Shown here: positions 11,801 to 24,343 of the stretch, piece by piece
Layout of the letters: every line of letters begins with the position of its first letter
How positions within the stretch are numbered: position 1 is the first letter of the stretch
Origin: Brachionus manjavacas
Lineage: Eukaryota > Rotifera > Eurotatoria > Ploima > Brachionidae
DNA length: 64,000 nucleotides
Assembly (NCBI GenBank): GCA_019054805.1
Contig: JAHQIY010000004.1
Coordinates: 5,580,001-5,644,000, forward strand
Reading direction: 5' to 3'
Notes under the pieces: model-generated
Told to the model about the DNA's origin: nothing
The model's database searches: none
Seen by the model: only the letters and a program-made list of their open reading frames with translations
Position numbers and translations under genes: made by a program

Positions 11801-14800
11801 ATTTAAAAAAGCTATCTGCTCACTCATTGACACTAGATGCCGAATTAAATAAAATTTATTTCATAAGTTCAAATTTTTATTTAATTTTTTATACACTTTA
11901 TTAATAAGTTATTTTTTTATTATTAAAAATATTTTTGGTATTGTCAGAATTGATGTGTATCAGAAGAGAAGCATTAAGTTTTTATTAGCGAAAATTTCAA
12001 TAGTAAAATTAGACAAAGCTATTAATTAAAAATCTAGACAAAATTTATTCTTATTTTTATTTTAAAGTATTAAACTTTATGGCGAGAAATTAATAATGAA
12101 AAATTGAGGCTTTCAAAAATAAATTATGTTCGAGCAAAACACAATTTTATATATTTAACATAAAATACTGACAATCTTTAATCTTAAAGAAATTTAAATT
12201 AAATATTTATTAAATTAAGAGTCACTTCAAAAGAATGGAAATGGATTTTTAAACAAAAAATTAAAAATAACTTTGGCTATTTGTGAAAAACATTTTAACA
12301 AAATATTTCTCTATTACTTTATTTAATCTCTTTGAGATTTTTTAAATTACAATTTTTGCTCTCTCCTTTAAAAAAAAGAAAAGAAAAATGTAATTACTAA
12401 AAACTAAAAAAAATCAATTTTTCCTAATGAATCGTTCGAACAAAAAAATTGACTTAGCAGGCCTCTATTTAATAATACATTCCAAATATTAGTTTTAAAT
12501 TTAATTATTTAATTGCATTTAGTACGGAACTATTATGAAAAAAAAATTGAAACTAAAATTTAATGCGTAATGCAGTTCAAAAAGTCGATTTAACTCATTT
12601 TGTCACATTAAACAAAACAAGATAATTTAATTGTAACAGTCATAGATTAAATGAAAAAAATCGATGCTGTTCGTTGACAAGTCCAAAATTAAATGACACA
12701 ACATTGTCTATTTTAATTTACATTTTATTTAAATTATTTAAGATTCGGTGAAACTGTGCTAAATTTAATTGAAAAAACCAGCAAAATTGACATGTTCCAC
12801 AATAAAACCGAGAAATATTCAGCACTCACACCCGACATCCGAATTCACTATCAAACCGTATTCAAGTAAATCTTGACTTAAACAAACCGATTTGCATTCT
12901 TAATTCAGAACAACTTTAAAAATGTGTTATTTTATTAAAATATTTAAAAAAAATTTTCAATTCCGAATGTGTTATCTTCACTTGTTTGCTAATTAACACT
13001 GTTTAAGAATTCACACAAAATTATCTTTTTCTCTTTTTCTACATAGTTTACTCCAATTGATGGAAGAGAGTCAAAAAACGCTAGAAATGTTTTGGAATAA
13101 TCATTTTATTCGTTTGAACAAGTGCCTAGATTTGAGAAAGTTCGAACAACAATTCAAAGATGTACAAATCTAGACAAAAACCATCTTCTGATTTAATTTC
13201 TTTTCCATTTTAATAGGTACGAATAAACATTCTGAAAATAAATGAAAAACTGGCCTCGATATCTGATGAAAATATTCAGCTGGAAGAAGAATTCGATAGT
13301 TTCATAAGACTCCTGCAAGTCTTGAACGAACAATCGAAAGTAAATTCGTGATTTTTTTTTATTTTTCTCTTTTTTTTTTTTAGAATTTATTCTCATCAAA
13401 ATTTAATTAAAAAAACTAAAGTGGCTCCTCGGAGCTCTTGAATAAGATTTTCTCATTATTATTCCATTCTAATTGACATTAAATCAAACTGACCCATTTT
13501 TTTTCAAAATTCTTTAGAACGCTTTTGAAGAAGCATTTAATTTGTACAACCAGGGCATAGAGCTACTTATTTCAAGCAAAAAAAATATCAAAACTCAGCT
13601 TGACGATACTGAAAAGTCCTACATAGACTCAGGTGTCGAATCTTCATCAAACGATTTCAACTCAATATCTGACTTGAAAAATTTTGGCCAAAATTTTGCT
13701 GCCCTAGACTCCAATAACAATTCCGAAATGGTATTTTTGAAACAAGAGACGAGCACCGGATACTGCATAGACAGTGTAGAGCCAAAATGTAGCGAGCTAA
13801 AGCGTCTCATTGATGAGTTCAAAACAAGTTATTTCAAGAAATTAAATGGACTTAAAAATAACAAATTGTTGGTTCAAAAAATTAGCTTTGTCAAGCAAAC
13901 ACTTGAAAAGGGTACTAGACTGTTTCATGACCAGGACCTTATCAACATGAGCCACGAAAAGAAACGAAAATACTTGAATGAAATCGAAGAATGGCTGAAC
14001 GATTATTATAAAATGGATTTAAGTAAATGTGAGACAGGAAGCGAGGATGAGACTGTCACATTGTCTTCATTTGACATGGATGCGAACGTTGTGGCCGAGT
14101 GTGCCAGAAATCATGAAACCAATGTGGAAAAAAATTTCGATATCGTCTGCTCTCAGCTAAAGTCACTCGGCCAAATGTTCGAGAAAAGAAGAGAGCAGTT
14201 GAACAAAGCTTTTGTTGTCTCCAGGCCAGTACAACGTGTCCAGCCACAGCAAATCTTTGATCAAAATAACCTCATGAACAGGATACATGATACATTTAAA
14301 AGAGAGATCAGGCGAGATAACAAGACTAAAAGTTTCGACACAAATTGCACCCAGGACATTTCGAAGCCTAAGCGAACTCTGTCCAATGCTGATCCATCGC
14401 AATTAAGTAGCTTTTTGAAGAAAAATCCGCGTAAATTTTCACACGGCACCCTAAAAACTAGAAAACTAAGCAATGACTCGTCATCGTCGTCAATTAACGA
14501 CAATGAAGATGAAGAAATTATTGAACAAAAGAATTTGGACGAAAAAAAAATTAGGTAATATTTATTTTTTTTTAAATTTAATTAAGTTTTAATTTTTTTT
14601 TTTAATTTTCCTTTTAGACACATACTAAGTGAGCTTATTGAAACTGAACGAGTCTACGTCAGTGAGCTTAAACTGATAATAGACGTAAGCTAATAGATAT
14701 TTATTTTTAGCATTTTTTAATTTTGTTTTAATAGGGATATTTGAATACATTAAACGATCCCGAAAATCAATGCCTAGTGCCACATTTTGTTCTTTTAAAC

Positions 14801-17709
14801 AAAGAAATTCTTTTCGGAAATATTCGGGAAATTTACAATTTTCATAGCAGGTATGAAATTAAATGACTTTAAAAAAATCTTAAGTTTAAAATTTTTTTTT
14901 AGAATTTTTCTCAAAGAGCTTGAGTTATCCCGAGAGTCAATACCAAAAATCTGTAAATTGTTCATAGAATGTGTAAGTTAACCTACCAGATCAGAGGTGT
15001 TAAAATTGAATAGTGTTTTTCAAAAAATTTATTAATTTGAAGAAAAGTTTATTTTTTCGAAAATTTGAGTGAATTTTGATGAAACAAAATTAAAGATAAA
15101 AATTTTTTTTAAACTTCCAAATTATAAAATAATTTTTTTTCTAATTTCAGAAACACTTTATTGGGTTTTTTTAGAATATCTATACTTATTTTGTAAAATT
15201 CAAACTTCTGATAAAGGGATAATTTGCAAAATATAAAAATTTAATAGAATTAAAAAACAAATTAAATTATTGAATTAATTTTTATGCTTATCTAGAAAAA
15301 ATTTTTAAAAGATCATTTAAAATATCCAAAAATGGAAAGAAATTTTATTATTATGACATTTTATTTATCTAAGTGAAATTATCTAATGGAGTAAAAAAAA
15401 AAACGCAATTGTTCCTAAAAAGTAATCGATTATTATTTTAATAAATAGAAATTTTTTTGAAAAACAAATTTAAAATCTCTTTAGTTACCTGTTATTTATT
15501 TGTTTTTCGATACCGAGCTAAATCTTCTTTTCATTAAAATTAAAAAAAAATCGATATCCAAAATAAAGTCTAATAAAAAGTAAAATATAATTAAAATTAA
15601 AAAATAAATAAATATAGAAAAACATTAAAATAGATAAATTGAAACAAAAGCGTTACTTTAAAATTAGTTACATTGACTTTAAAATTAAATGTTTAATCTA
15701 TTCTAAAGCTTTATAAAAGTGTTTAGATTTCACAAATATTTCAGAATTTTTCAAGAGACTGAATTTAGATTTATTTAGGACTTTATTAAATCTTAAGAAT
15801 AAATTTCAATATTCTGCAAATTGCTCCCTTTCTGCATTTTTATCTGCAAACAAAAGTGCAATTCTTTTATAAATTCTTATTTATTTCATTTTGCTGAGAT
15901 TTTTTGCACTCTTAGCAAACTTCAATGAAAATTAATTCAACAAGGTATGTTATATATTGGCGAATTTTGAGAGATAATTTTTAATTATTGAAAAAAAAAG
16001 TTATTTTTAATTTATCCATTTATCGATTGATTATTTTTTGTAGCTTTAAAATTATTTAAAAATACACATTGATTAATACTGTCTTATAGATAAATTATTT
16101 TAAATTGATATTTTTAAAATAATTTTATCCGGATTCGTATTCAAATTTATTTTAATTCTATTTCAATTTTCAACACTAATGATTAGCACTAAAATTTTCT
16201 TAAAATTTAATAAAATAAATTTCATTTAAATTTAGAAAGAAAACTTTTATCTCTATTCAACATATTGTCTAAATAAACCCAATTCGGAAGAGATATGGAG
16301 AGAATACTGTGTTAATTGTGCATTTTTTAAAGTATTATTAAACTAAAATTAAAATGAAACAAAAACTTATTGTCAAATAAAAATTTTTAAGTCTATTCAA
16401 ATGAGCCTCGGTCTAAAACTAGCATTGGACACATACCTTTTAAAGCCAGTCCAGAGGATCAGCAAATATCAATTGCTTCTAAAGGAGCTTAAAAAAGTTT
16501 GCTCATTCGAAGACAAAGAGTTCATTGAAGAGTCCATTGAAAGCATGCTAGATGTTGTTAATAATTTGAATGACGTAATGCACGCATCATTCATTGTTGG
16601 CTATAGCTCGGACATTAAAATGAATGGACGCTTGCTTAAACGCGACCAACTCCACATGACCAAGCTCAAGCGAAATTTTAACAGCAAGACGAGCAGTGCG
16701 GCGATGAATGTGGTCAATAGGTTTCAAATGAACTCCAAAATAGTTGAGCTTTTCTTGTTTGAAAAAGCCATTTTAATTTGTAAGCGCAAAAGCGATGAAT
16801 TGCCTCAGCCATCGAATTTACAAGGACCTTTGGCTTCATCTAACAACAATCCGAACTTTTCCCAATCATCATTAAATAATACCATATCTTCTAATTCATC
16901 GTCGCTCATGTCCTCTTCATCATCTACTTTCTCATCCACCGCGTCCTGCAACTCAATCTTAAATTTTCAGTATTTTTACCAATTTAAAGAATCAATTAAA
17001 ACAAATGAAATCGGCCTTACAGAAAATATAAAAAGTGATAAGAAAAAATTCGAAATTTGGACCGAATCTTTTTCTTATGTTTTCGAGGTATTTTTATTTA
17101 AAAATTTAAACGTTTTAGAATTTTTGTTTCATTTTCTTTTATTTAGACAAGCAATGAAACTGAGAAACAACTTTGGATCAATCAGATAAAAAGCTTACTT
17201 GAAAGCCAACTAAACGAAATAAAATGTAAATTAAAAATTTATTTGTTTATTTGGTTTGTTTAAATTTTTTTAAAGCTAAATATCAGACAATAAAATTAGA
17301 ATCGCTGAGCAAAATGGTCAAAGGCAACGTAATTCCGGCAAATGTGTCCAAAACTCAGTCTTTTAAACTTAATTCATCCAATTTGTCTTCAGTACTTTCA
17401 TCGTCCGTGTCTTCTTTGTCCAACAGAACGAATTCTTACGATTACGAGTTTGACCCAGAGGCTGATGCTGATACGGACTTTTCAAACGAATTTTCTAATT
17501 TTTCGATTAAGAAATCATCCGAAAAGCCCAATATCCATCAATTGTTTTTGAACGTATCGAAACCCAATGCAGAGAGACGAGTTTCAAGTGATTCAAGTCA
17601 CAAATCGAGTCCGTCAACTTCAATTAGCTACTCTACTAAAATTAAATCGAATTCTATGCTATCAATAGATCATGGTAAAACAAAAAACTGTCAAATAATT
17701 TCAAAATAA
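5846..17709 (+). CDS. MCF2L: MCF2L/DBS-like Rho guanine nucleotide exchange factor, 17 exons
   Basis: Exons: 5,846-5,915; 9,011-9,125; 9,214-9,304; 9,361-9,516; 9,577-9,693; 9,746-9,918; 12,743-12,865; 13,047-13,161; 13,217-13,339; 13,518-14,554; 14,618-14,684; 14,735-14,850; 14,903-14,972; 16,236-16,331; 16,392-17,087; 17,147-17,225; 17,276-17,709. Every junction is GT-AG and phases join to one 1,225-aa frame. Domains: CRAL-TRIO/SEC14 about residues 15-185 (FSILIDRRNDKWSSVK; FILRPQSYFQRVL); spectrin-like helices about 190-470; DH about 707-885 (TERVYVSELK, ILFGNIREIYNFH, LLKPVQRISKYQLLLKEL); PH about 890-1,080 (LFLFEKAILICKRK, GLTENIKSDKKKFEIW). This order is that of MCF2L/MCF2, which load GTP onto Cdc42/RhoA-class GTPases at membranes. 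Odd points: a Ser/Asn-rich insert of about 60 aa inside PH, and no SH3 domain before the stop. The frame is open upstream of the chosen ATG, so the N-terminus may be longer. Confidence 0.9.
7389..7450. repeat. Perfect 29-bp inverted repeat with 4-nt loop
   Basis: The arms 7,389-7,417 and 7,422-7,450 are exact reverse complements, separated by TTTT. The stem core is GGCGCTGGGC, strikingly GC-rich for this DNA. It lies in the first long intron of the RhoGEF gene, 10 bp before a LINE 3'-tail motif. Confidence 0.95.
7461..7486 (+). mobile_element. LINE 3'-tail remnant (copy 1)
   Basis: Twenty-six bases starting CTGGCTAGCCAGCTACAGTC are identical to 20,865-20,890, where they run into an (ACT)n tract. 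The shared string looks like the 3' end of the CR1/L2-like LINE seen at 24-25 kb. Here the ACT tail is missing. Confidence 0.55.
11440..11765 (-). mobile_element. 3' end of a LINE reverse transcriptase, in intron and antisense
   Basis: Minus-strand translation at about 11,750-11,640 reads ELSERYVAGPLRHSVPLV and continues VKLVDEYKASFES. This matches the extreme C-terminus of the LINE at 47.4 kb (ELSERYVRAGLSHSVPL). The rest of the element is absent, so it is a 5'-truncated copy lying antisense in the 2.8-kb RhoGEF intron. The downstream part (11,440-11,527) resembles the block at 15.49-15.65 kb and is probably 3' UTR. Confidence 0.75.
15490..15650 (-). mobile_element. Probable LINE 3'-UTR relic in intron
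   Basis: This block shares an ordered set of words with 11,420-11,560: a CCGAGCTAAA core, AAAATAAAGT, TAAAATATA, and ATTAAAATAG followed by AAATTGA. No coding part remains. It sits in the RhoGEF intron 14,973-16,235, which is otherwise featureless AT-rich DNA. Confidence 0.45.
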
Positions 17710-18034
17710 AATAAATTTTGCTTTTAAGATAAAATCATGTCATTTTGAATGTAAATGAGAAATGATTTTAAGAGATACTAGTCAGCATTTGAATAAAAAG
17801 AATTTGATATCTAAAAGTTGATGAATTAAATGAGGTTTAAAATTTAGTCGAGCTATTTGGCGATTTCGAAATTTTGTATATCCAATTTAAATAAAATTTT
17901 AAAGTTTATTTTTTTATGATTAGTTTTTTTTATTAACAGAAGATTAGTATTTATAATTTTTTAAATAAAAATATGAAATCATATCGATGTATCAATTTTT
18001 TTAATTTTTAAATCAAATTAAGGCTCAAAATTTT

Positions 18035-19410
18035 ATTTTAAGTACATGTCCAAGTCACCACAGTCTTTTATTAATAATAATATTTCCTTTTTCTATCTTA
18101 TTAGTTAACAGAAGATGAGCTGATCTCCTTGCCCAGTACTTTTTTGAGTAACGGCTCCGATATGACACACATGCCACTGAATCGAGTTTTAAAGATTTTT
18201 TCTCCCTCAGCGGGTTTTGAACCATTGATCCTCTGCTTGAATAACTCAAAACTCAAAAATCATTCGGCTTAACAGACTTTTTTATTCTTAATGCTTAGAC
18301 TTAGTGGTTCTGAATTCTTTCTTGTGAAGGTGTTCAGAATTTTACAATTAGACTCAGATATTCTCCAACATTCTCCTCCGTATATCAGTGTTACTTTCAC
18401 TACAGTGTTGTATAGTTTAAGTCTTGTTTCCTTGCTGTAGCTGGTTGATTTCCATACTGGTCAAATTCAAGAAAAGACACTCTTTGATCTAGAAATTCTA
18501 CCTCCTTATGTCTTCCCATTGCTGTATTGATGGTGCTTCTATAGTTTACACACTCGATTTATGTACCATCCATTGATGATGATAAGAGTATCCATATTCG
18601 TGTTTATGCACATGGCTTTCTTTCCGGGTTCTTCAATTTCAAGACATTTGGTTAAGCGATGCTCACCAAATCATATGTGTTTATATGTTTCTTTTCTAAG
18701 CTTTGCTATTAATCTCCACTGTATACCTCAAGAACTGGCAGTTGTTTTCTTCATAAAATTGTCAATCAGAATTAAGAATATTGACGGAAAGAACCCGTCT
18801 CTGCATGATTCTTGTAGACACTATGAGGATTTTTGATTATTCTTTTCCTCTGCGCAATACTCGAATTTCTCGGAAAAGAGTTTAATCAATTTAAGATACA
18901 ATGGGCTATTTTTTTCGAGACTTTGTTAAATGATGTTCCTAATTGCATTTACTCCATTCTCCTGTTACTCCATTCCAAATGTGACGAATAATTTTTCTGG
19001 GGAGCTTGACTATGAGGTCTTTTGACAAGTCCTTTGGTATATGATGCTTGTATATTTTGAAAGTTCTATCAAATTTTGCAAGAAGCATTTTTGTTTCGAT
19101 TTCTCCTCATTCAGCTATCAGTACCCATTTTTCAGTTGATATTAATTTTTTCTTTTTTTGCTTTACAAATTCGAGGAGCTCTTTTGCTGTTTTGCAGTAG
19201 GCTTCTCGGTTGCTAACCATCTTTTATCTATATCCGGCTCATTTTGGCATTCAAGCTTTCAGCTCAGATTCTTAATTAAATATTTTGTTACATAAGATTT
19301 TACTCTTGAAACATCAATTCTTGAAACATTGTTTTCTGTATTTAATTTTCATTTCTGGTTTCTTGATAAAATGACTTTTATGCGATCCCGTTGAGCCATA
19401 AAATTTATTG
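18035..19410 (-). mobile_element. Degenerate RTE-like LINE (linker, RT and C-terminus)
   Basis: Reading the minus strand from high to low coordinates gives, with frameshifts and stops: a linker (EPDIDKRW), SKDLIVKLPRK (finger region), FFPSIFLILIDNFMKK (after motif B), KAMCINTNMDTLIIING (thumb), STINTAMGRHKEVEF, TRLKLYNTVVKVTLIYGGEC, then a SINE insertion, and finally the KRLW..LGHVL motif at 18,035-18,075. This order is typical of RTE-like non-LTR reverse transcriptases with a GRP..TW C-terminal tail. No intact frame remains. Clade assignment is by motif style only. Confidence 0.7.
18113..18268 (-). mobile_element. tRNA-like SINE inserted in the RTE-like LINE
   Basis: The 156-bp insert is flanked by the direct repeat TTAACAGA (18,105-18,112 and 18,269-18,276), the expected target-site duplication. 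On the minus strand it begins GCCGAATGA, an A-box-like start, and has GGTTCAAAACC at 18,223-18,213, close to the Pol III B-box consensus GGTTCGANTCC, in a tRNA T-arm-like setting (GCAGAGGATCAATGG just before it). The rest is a body ending near GAGATCAGCTCATCT. Partial relatives lie at 23.43-23.53 and 59.22-59.30 kb. The LINE C-terminus resumes on the far side. Confidence 0.65.
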
Positions 19411-20864
19411 TATGGTGGGTTCAAAAAATGTCCAAGTATAACTTCTTTATTTTAGAAAGCTTTGGCAAATAGTAAAATCATACCGTTTTTTTTATCCCGT
19501 TGAAAATTATCTCGTTTTTTTAATAGAAATCTAAATATAGTTTTATTAATAATTTGAAGTCTTCTAAAAATTTCTCATTGTTTTTTTATTTACACACCTT
19601 TTAAGTAATTTTGTAAAAGCGTGAATTATTAAGATTTTTTTAAAAATATTCAGATGAATTATTTTCACTTGATTTTTAATTCATGTTAATGCTTCTAACC
19701 GATTGATTTTATTAAAAATACAGGATTTACGATTAATGGATTTTCATAAATGTACTGTAGTATTTCCTCACTGTTTCCTCTTTGTTTTTTTATTTAATTT
19801 TTCTTCCAGGATCTTGAATGATTATAAAAATTGAATCGGTGAAAATTGAGTGAAAAATTATCGTTATTATTAAAATTTTTGAAAAAAAATTTAAAATATT
19901 GAAAATTAAAAGTTCTTTGCAGGGTTACCTTTATATATCATATTTTGATAGATATTTTGACATTAAAATTATCCTGTTTCCATAAACAATTGTAATAAGA
20001 CTTGTTCTTGGAATCACTTTAATTTACATTTGTAATAAGACTTGTTCTTAGAACATTTTAAATGTCTACAATCATAATTTCTAAAGATAAATTTTTTTTA
20101 AACTTCTCTTTCTGTAAGTAATATTTTTTCTTAGGCATGTTTTAAGTTTAATTTTTAGTTTAAAAAAAATGTTGAAATAAAACTAATGCGATTGAAAGAT
20201 TTAAAAATATAAAATTAATAATAATAAAAAATTGACTTAAGTAGAATTAAAATAGAAAAATTTTAATTAAAAGAAACCGGCCATCTTCCTTTTTCTTGTG
20301 ACACATTTTGTGAGCATCTAGACCGGTGACAAGATAGTCCTTTTAATTAATTTTCGATCCCAAAAAATTTTACAACTATCTTATTTAGGCACTAATAATA
20401 AGATCGCCAACATCTTTCTCATAATTATTAAACAGACCGTGGTTGTTTGTAATATAAATGGGAACTGTATACTTTCAGTTTTTCGTCACTAAATACATCC
20501 AAGAATAGCTTTTTTCAATTTTTTCGAAAAAATAATATTTTGGAATTATTCTAGCGAAATTAATTTAGTTTTTGTTTTTGTTTTTTATCAATAATTGCAA
20601 GGAAGGTTTGATTTTTTATTGCTAAATGCTAAAAATTTGTTTGCTCAAACTAAATACATTTGGAGCTTAAAGCCTCGAAAAAATAAAACAAGATTTGATT
20701 AAAAAAACTTTTAAAATATTGAAATAATTAATGTTAAAAACAAAACAAAATTTTGGAAATTAATTTTTGATTATTATTTTTAAATATAAGAGCTAAATTT
20801 TTTTTCACAATCAAAAAGTAATCAATCACATCAGCTGTCTTAGTGTGCCTTATCAGCAAACTCG
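19410..20864. other. AT-rich intergenic DNA with a small direct repeat
   Basis: No gene seen. TGTAATAAGACTTGTTCTT occurs at 19,991-20,009 and again at 20,031-20,049, a 40-bp-period partial duplication. Confidence 0.6.
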
Positions 20865-20904
20865 CTGGCTAGCCAGCTACAGTCAAAACTACTACTACTA
20901 CTAC
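20865..20904 (+). mobile_element. LINE 3'-tail remnant with (ACT)n
   Basis: The 26-bp string also found at 7,461-7,486 runs directly into ACT repeats ending at 20,904. The simple repeat is read as a LINE 3' tail because two copies at 24-25 kb have recognisable RT C-termini just upstream of the same microsatellite. Confidence 0.6.
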
Positions 20905-21723
20905 ATTTGAGCGAATCTGTCGAGGTTGCTAAAATTTTTTGCTCGTATTAAATTATTGTAATTTTTGCACATCGTTTATTTATAATTTGAAAGTTTTATT
21001 AAATTATTAATCTTTTAAATTAACTTAGTAATATATTGATATTTTAAAATATTATTTAGTGCATTTGAAATCGGTGAAATGTAAAATTATTTAAGTTTAG
21101 GTTCGCTTGCTTCAAATTAATTTTTTCAAATAATTCATTATTTTTTAAATTTCAAATTAACCAAAGGCCTAATTGAAAACATAAAAGATTAATGATTTAT
21201 TTTGTTGTAGAGCATTCATATTCCAAAATAAATTCCGAATCCCAAATATTTGAAAATTTTTTTAAACATTAAAATATCTTTTATTTTCTGCACCAACTTC
21301 ACCATACTTCGCTTAAAAAATATTCTATCTTTATTTCAAAGATTAAAAGCAAAAAATTTTAAATTATTTAAGCTTCTAAATAATAATTTTTTGTTTGTCA
21401 AAATTTTTGGCAATTTTTCCTTATTGTTGTTCTTTTAAAGTTGTCAACAATTTTCTAATTAAAATAAAATTGTATTTTTTTTTCTTGGAAAATTTGATGT
21501 AATTAAAAAGTGAATAATTCGAATCAAGATAAAATAATTTTAAATCATTTTAAGGTAAAATAAAAATTCATGATTATTGAGAGTTTGATTGAAAAAAAAA
21601 TTAAATTTGAGGACAAATTTTTATTTTTTAATATTTATTAACAACAACCGTAAATTGTTAAATTAGCAATAACAGGATATCTACGTTCATTGTCAAATAA
21701 AAATAAAAATTTTCTCTCTCGAT

Positions 21724-22443
21724 TTATCTGTTCGATACAGCAACTCTTTCCAATTCGTCTCTCTTTTTGAAGGCATACGAGTTTGGTGATTCTTTGGCAG
21801 CGTTGATCAATTCATCAGCCAAACATTCGGCAATAGTTTTAATGTTTCTGAAAGCAGCTTCACGTGCACCAGTACACAAAAGCCACAAGGCTTGGTTAAC
21901 ACGTCTCAATGGCGAAACGTCTACGGCTTGACGTCTTACGGTACCAGCACGACCAATTCTAGTTGAGTCTTCTCTTGGACCACTGTTTTTGATGGCATCT
22001 ACTAATATTTTCAATGGATTCTAAGTTCAATCAATTAAATCAATAAGCAAATTTAAGTATTTTTTAAGTCTCACCTCTCCAGTAAGCAAGTGAATGATTT
22101 CAAAAGCGTGTTTTACGATGCGGACAGCCAACAACTTTTTGCCATTGTTTCTGCCGTGCATCATAAGAGAGCAGACTAAACGCTCAACGATCGGGCACAA
22201 AGCTTTGCGAAATCGTTTTACTTGGTAACGACCAGCTGTGTGTGGGATGTACTTAGCAGCTTTTCCTTTAATTGGAATATAGTCCTAGTCGAATTAAGGT
22301 AGTAAAAATGTGTTTTTAGTTGAGCAAAAATTGTCACTTACTCCCAAAGAGATGTCTTCTACGTTTACTTCATCTGGGTTCCATTTGCCGAATAACTTAA
22401 CTTGATTGGCATATACTTCGTTAGTTACTGCTACTTCAGCCAT
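21724..22443 (-). CDS. RPS5: 40S ribosomal protein S5 (uS7)
   Basis: Three exons on the minus strand: 22,443-22,342, 22,284-22,075 and 22,020-21,724, joined by two GT-AG introns of 57 and 54 nt. The product is 202 aa, close to the 204 aa of human RPS5. Diagnostic blocks are [49 protein letters not shown] sequence ([20 protein letters not shown]) and the C-terminal [10 protein letters not shown]. uS7 binds the 3' major domain of 18S rRNA in the small-subunit head and contacts the E site. Codon use is strongly biased towards GC relative to flanking DNA, as expected for a highly expressed gene. The ATG at 22,443-22,441 is the only one that fits the family N-terminus. Nothing looks broken. Confidence 0.98.
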
Positions 22444-23424
22444 TTTAAACAACTATTTATCTAAAGTTTGAGGTCAAATTTTTAGGCTTTAAGTGTCGGA
22501 AATAGCCCGATAGCCGGACATGGGAGCCATAGAGAGTGCAAATTTTCATTTTTTATTATTTTAGTAAAAATTTCAAATCAACATAGAGAGCGCATGTTTT
22601 TTTCTCGCTCAGCTCTACAAGCATATATATATGCATGAAAATAAATTGGTATATGGAGTATACATGAGCCGAAAAGAAATTGCATGCATTAGTATTTTTT
22701 ATTTAGGAATATTTTTCTTTTTCGACTACCTTGACACATGTATATCTCGATTTTAATGGGAACATGGAGTTTTTAAATATTTTTTTTTAAGAAAAAATAT
22801 TCAATTATAATTCATTATTTTTTCAAATTTTAAATAAACTTTCTTAGTTTAACCAACTCTTCTCATTTTTATTATTTAAACCCGATTCAGAATTTACTCT
22901 CAACCTCCGAGAGAAATCCAAAAAAATAAACCAAAAAAGTATTTAATTATATAGACTGGATCAATCTTTTACTCGAAAAATTTTATTTGTTGAAAAATTA
23001 ATAGACAAAAAAGTCAAAAAAATTTTAGTAAGAAAAAAATTGTGAGAAGCCAATGTAGAAAATAGAATTTTTCGACATTTCATTTTAAAAACTCTAAAAC
23101 AAAACGAGTAAAATATTGCATTACTTAATTGATCACAATGTTAAGCAATGAAATGAAAAAAAGGAAAATATCCGAGAAGAATTATCAATAATAACTTTAA
23201 TTTAATTTTTATTCAATTTTTTATTATTTGTTTATTTATTTACGACTTTCATCCAATTTTACAATAGCTTTGCTCAAAATAACGAAAAAAGATAATGAAC
23301 AAAAATCAAACTTTTGGAAAGAAAATTGAAAAAAATACTTGATTGTAAAAATCTAAATTCTAGCTATATACTGCATAATAAATCAATAAAATATATTTTA
23401 CAATTTTGTTGCATTGAAATAATA
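22444..23424. other. Region upstream of RPS5, no gene
   Basis: This presumably includes the RPS5 promoter. There are pyrimidine- and purine-rich stretches and a TATATATATGCATG run near 22,623, but no element I can name with confidence. Confidence 0.4.
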
Positions 23425-23530
23425 ATAGTAATAATATGTCCTTTTTCTACTCTAGCGGATAGTGGGGGAGGCGCTCATCTCCTTTTACAGTACCTTTTTG
23501 AGAAATAACTCAGACCTTGAATTGAGTTTA
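23425..23530 (-). mobile_element. SINE 3'-part relic
   Basis: The minus strand contains CTCAAAAAGGTACTG followed by AAAAGGAGATGAGCGCCTCC, matching in order the body of the SINE at 18.1-18.3 kb and the fragment at 59.22-59.30 kb. It shares a longer 3' stretch (CTATCCGCTAGAGTAG) with the 59-kb copy. The tRNA-like head is not recognisable here. Confidence 0.55.
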
Positions 23531-24099
23531 AATAAGTCAATTTAAAATATTTCCCTGCACCGAGAAAATTTTTTAATTAAATATGGGAATATATGTCTGG
23601 ACGGTTCAAGTCAATTAAAAAAATAAAAATCTAATTCATAGAATATTGTAAACCTTAATCGAATATAAAAATTGAATATAAATAAATATATAATGCACAT
23701 TTCTTTTTTATTTTCCTAGCATAAAATACAACATTGTAATCTTATTATCTTAACACTAGAAGCATCAAACACCTTTTCTTGTTTTTTAAATTCTTTTTAA
23801 ATCAAAAATTAAAGTAATTTTACTGAACAATCACTTGTTTTAAATAAAAAGACGTTTTTTTAAAAGTCACAAGTCCCAAGTCAAGTCCGAAATTGGAATT
23901 TTTTTAATGAATTGGACTTTAATTTGGGATTTTTAAGCAACTCTAGAAAAAGATTAAAATCTCTAGCAATATCTACATTATTCAGAAAAGATTTATTCAT
24001 TAGAAAAATCTGCTCAAAAGATTTGGGGATTTAAATTTTTTTTATTATGTAGCTTCTAGTGTAAAGGAGTTTTTAATAGATTTTAGGGGTAGCAAAATT

Positions 24100-24343
24100 T
24101 TTTGGAATTGTTTGATTTGTTTCAATTTGATCTTTTCAGTTCGGAAAAATTTAAAAACTTTTTATTTTGGAATAGGTTGCCAGAAAACGTGGTGAAATCC
24201 AAGTCAACCGCTAATTTTAAAATGGCTTTAGATAAGTTCAATGTAATCGGCTGCTACAGCTCTACACGGCCAATTGGCGGTGATGGGCTTAGACAATCTA
24301 CATGTTAGGTGTCGCAGCAAGAACTACTACTACTACTACTACT
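24100..24343 (+). mobile_element. CR1/L2-like LINE 3' end with (ACT)n tail
   Basis: The plus strand encodes FWNRLPENVVKSKSTANF and KMALDKF, the C-terminal WN-LP-VV signature of CR1/L2-type reverse transcriptases, then about 100 nt of 3' UTR (with GGCTGCTACAGC and GTCGCAGCAAGA) and an ACT microsatellite at 24,323-24,343. It is heavily 5'-truncated. Confidence 0.75.

Noticed and set aside
18113..18268. Possible functional tRNA gene
   Set aside because: B-box-like sequence is present, but the A box is poor, no cloverleaf acceptor stem closes, and the unit has a SINE body and target duplication.
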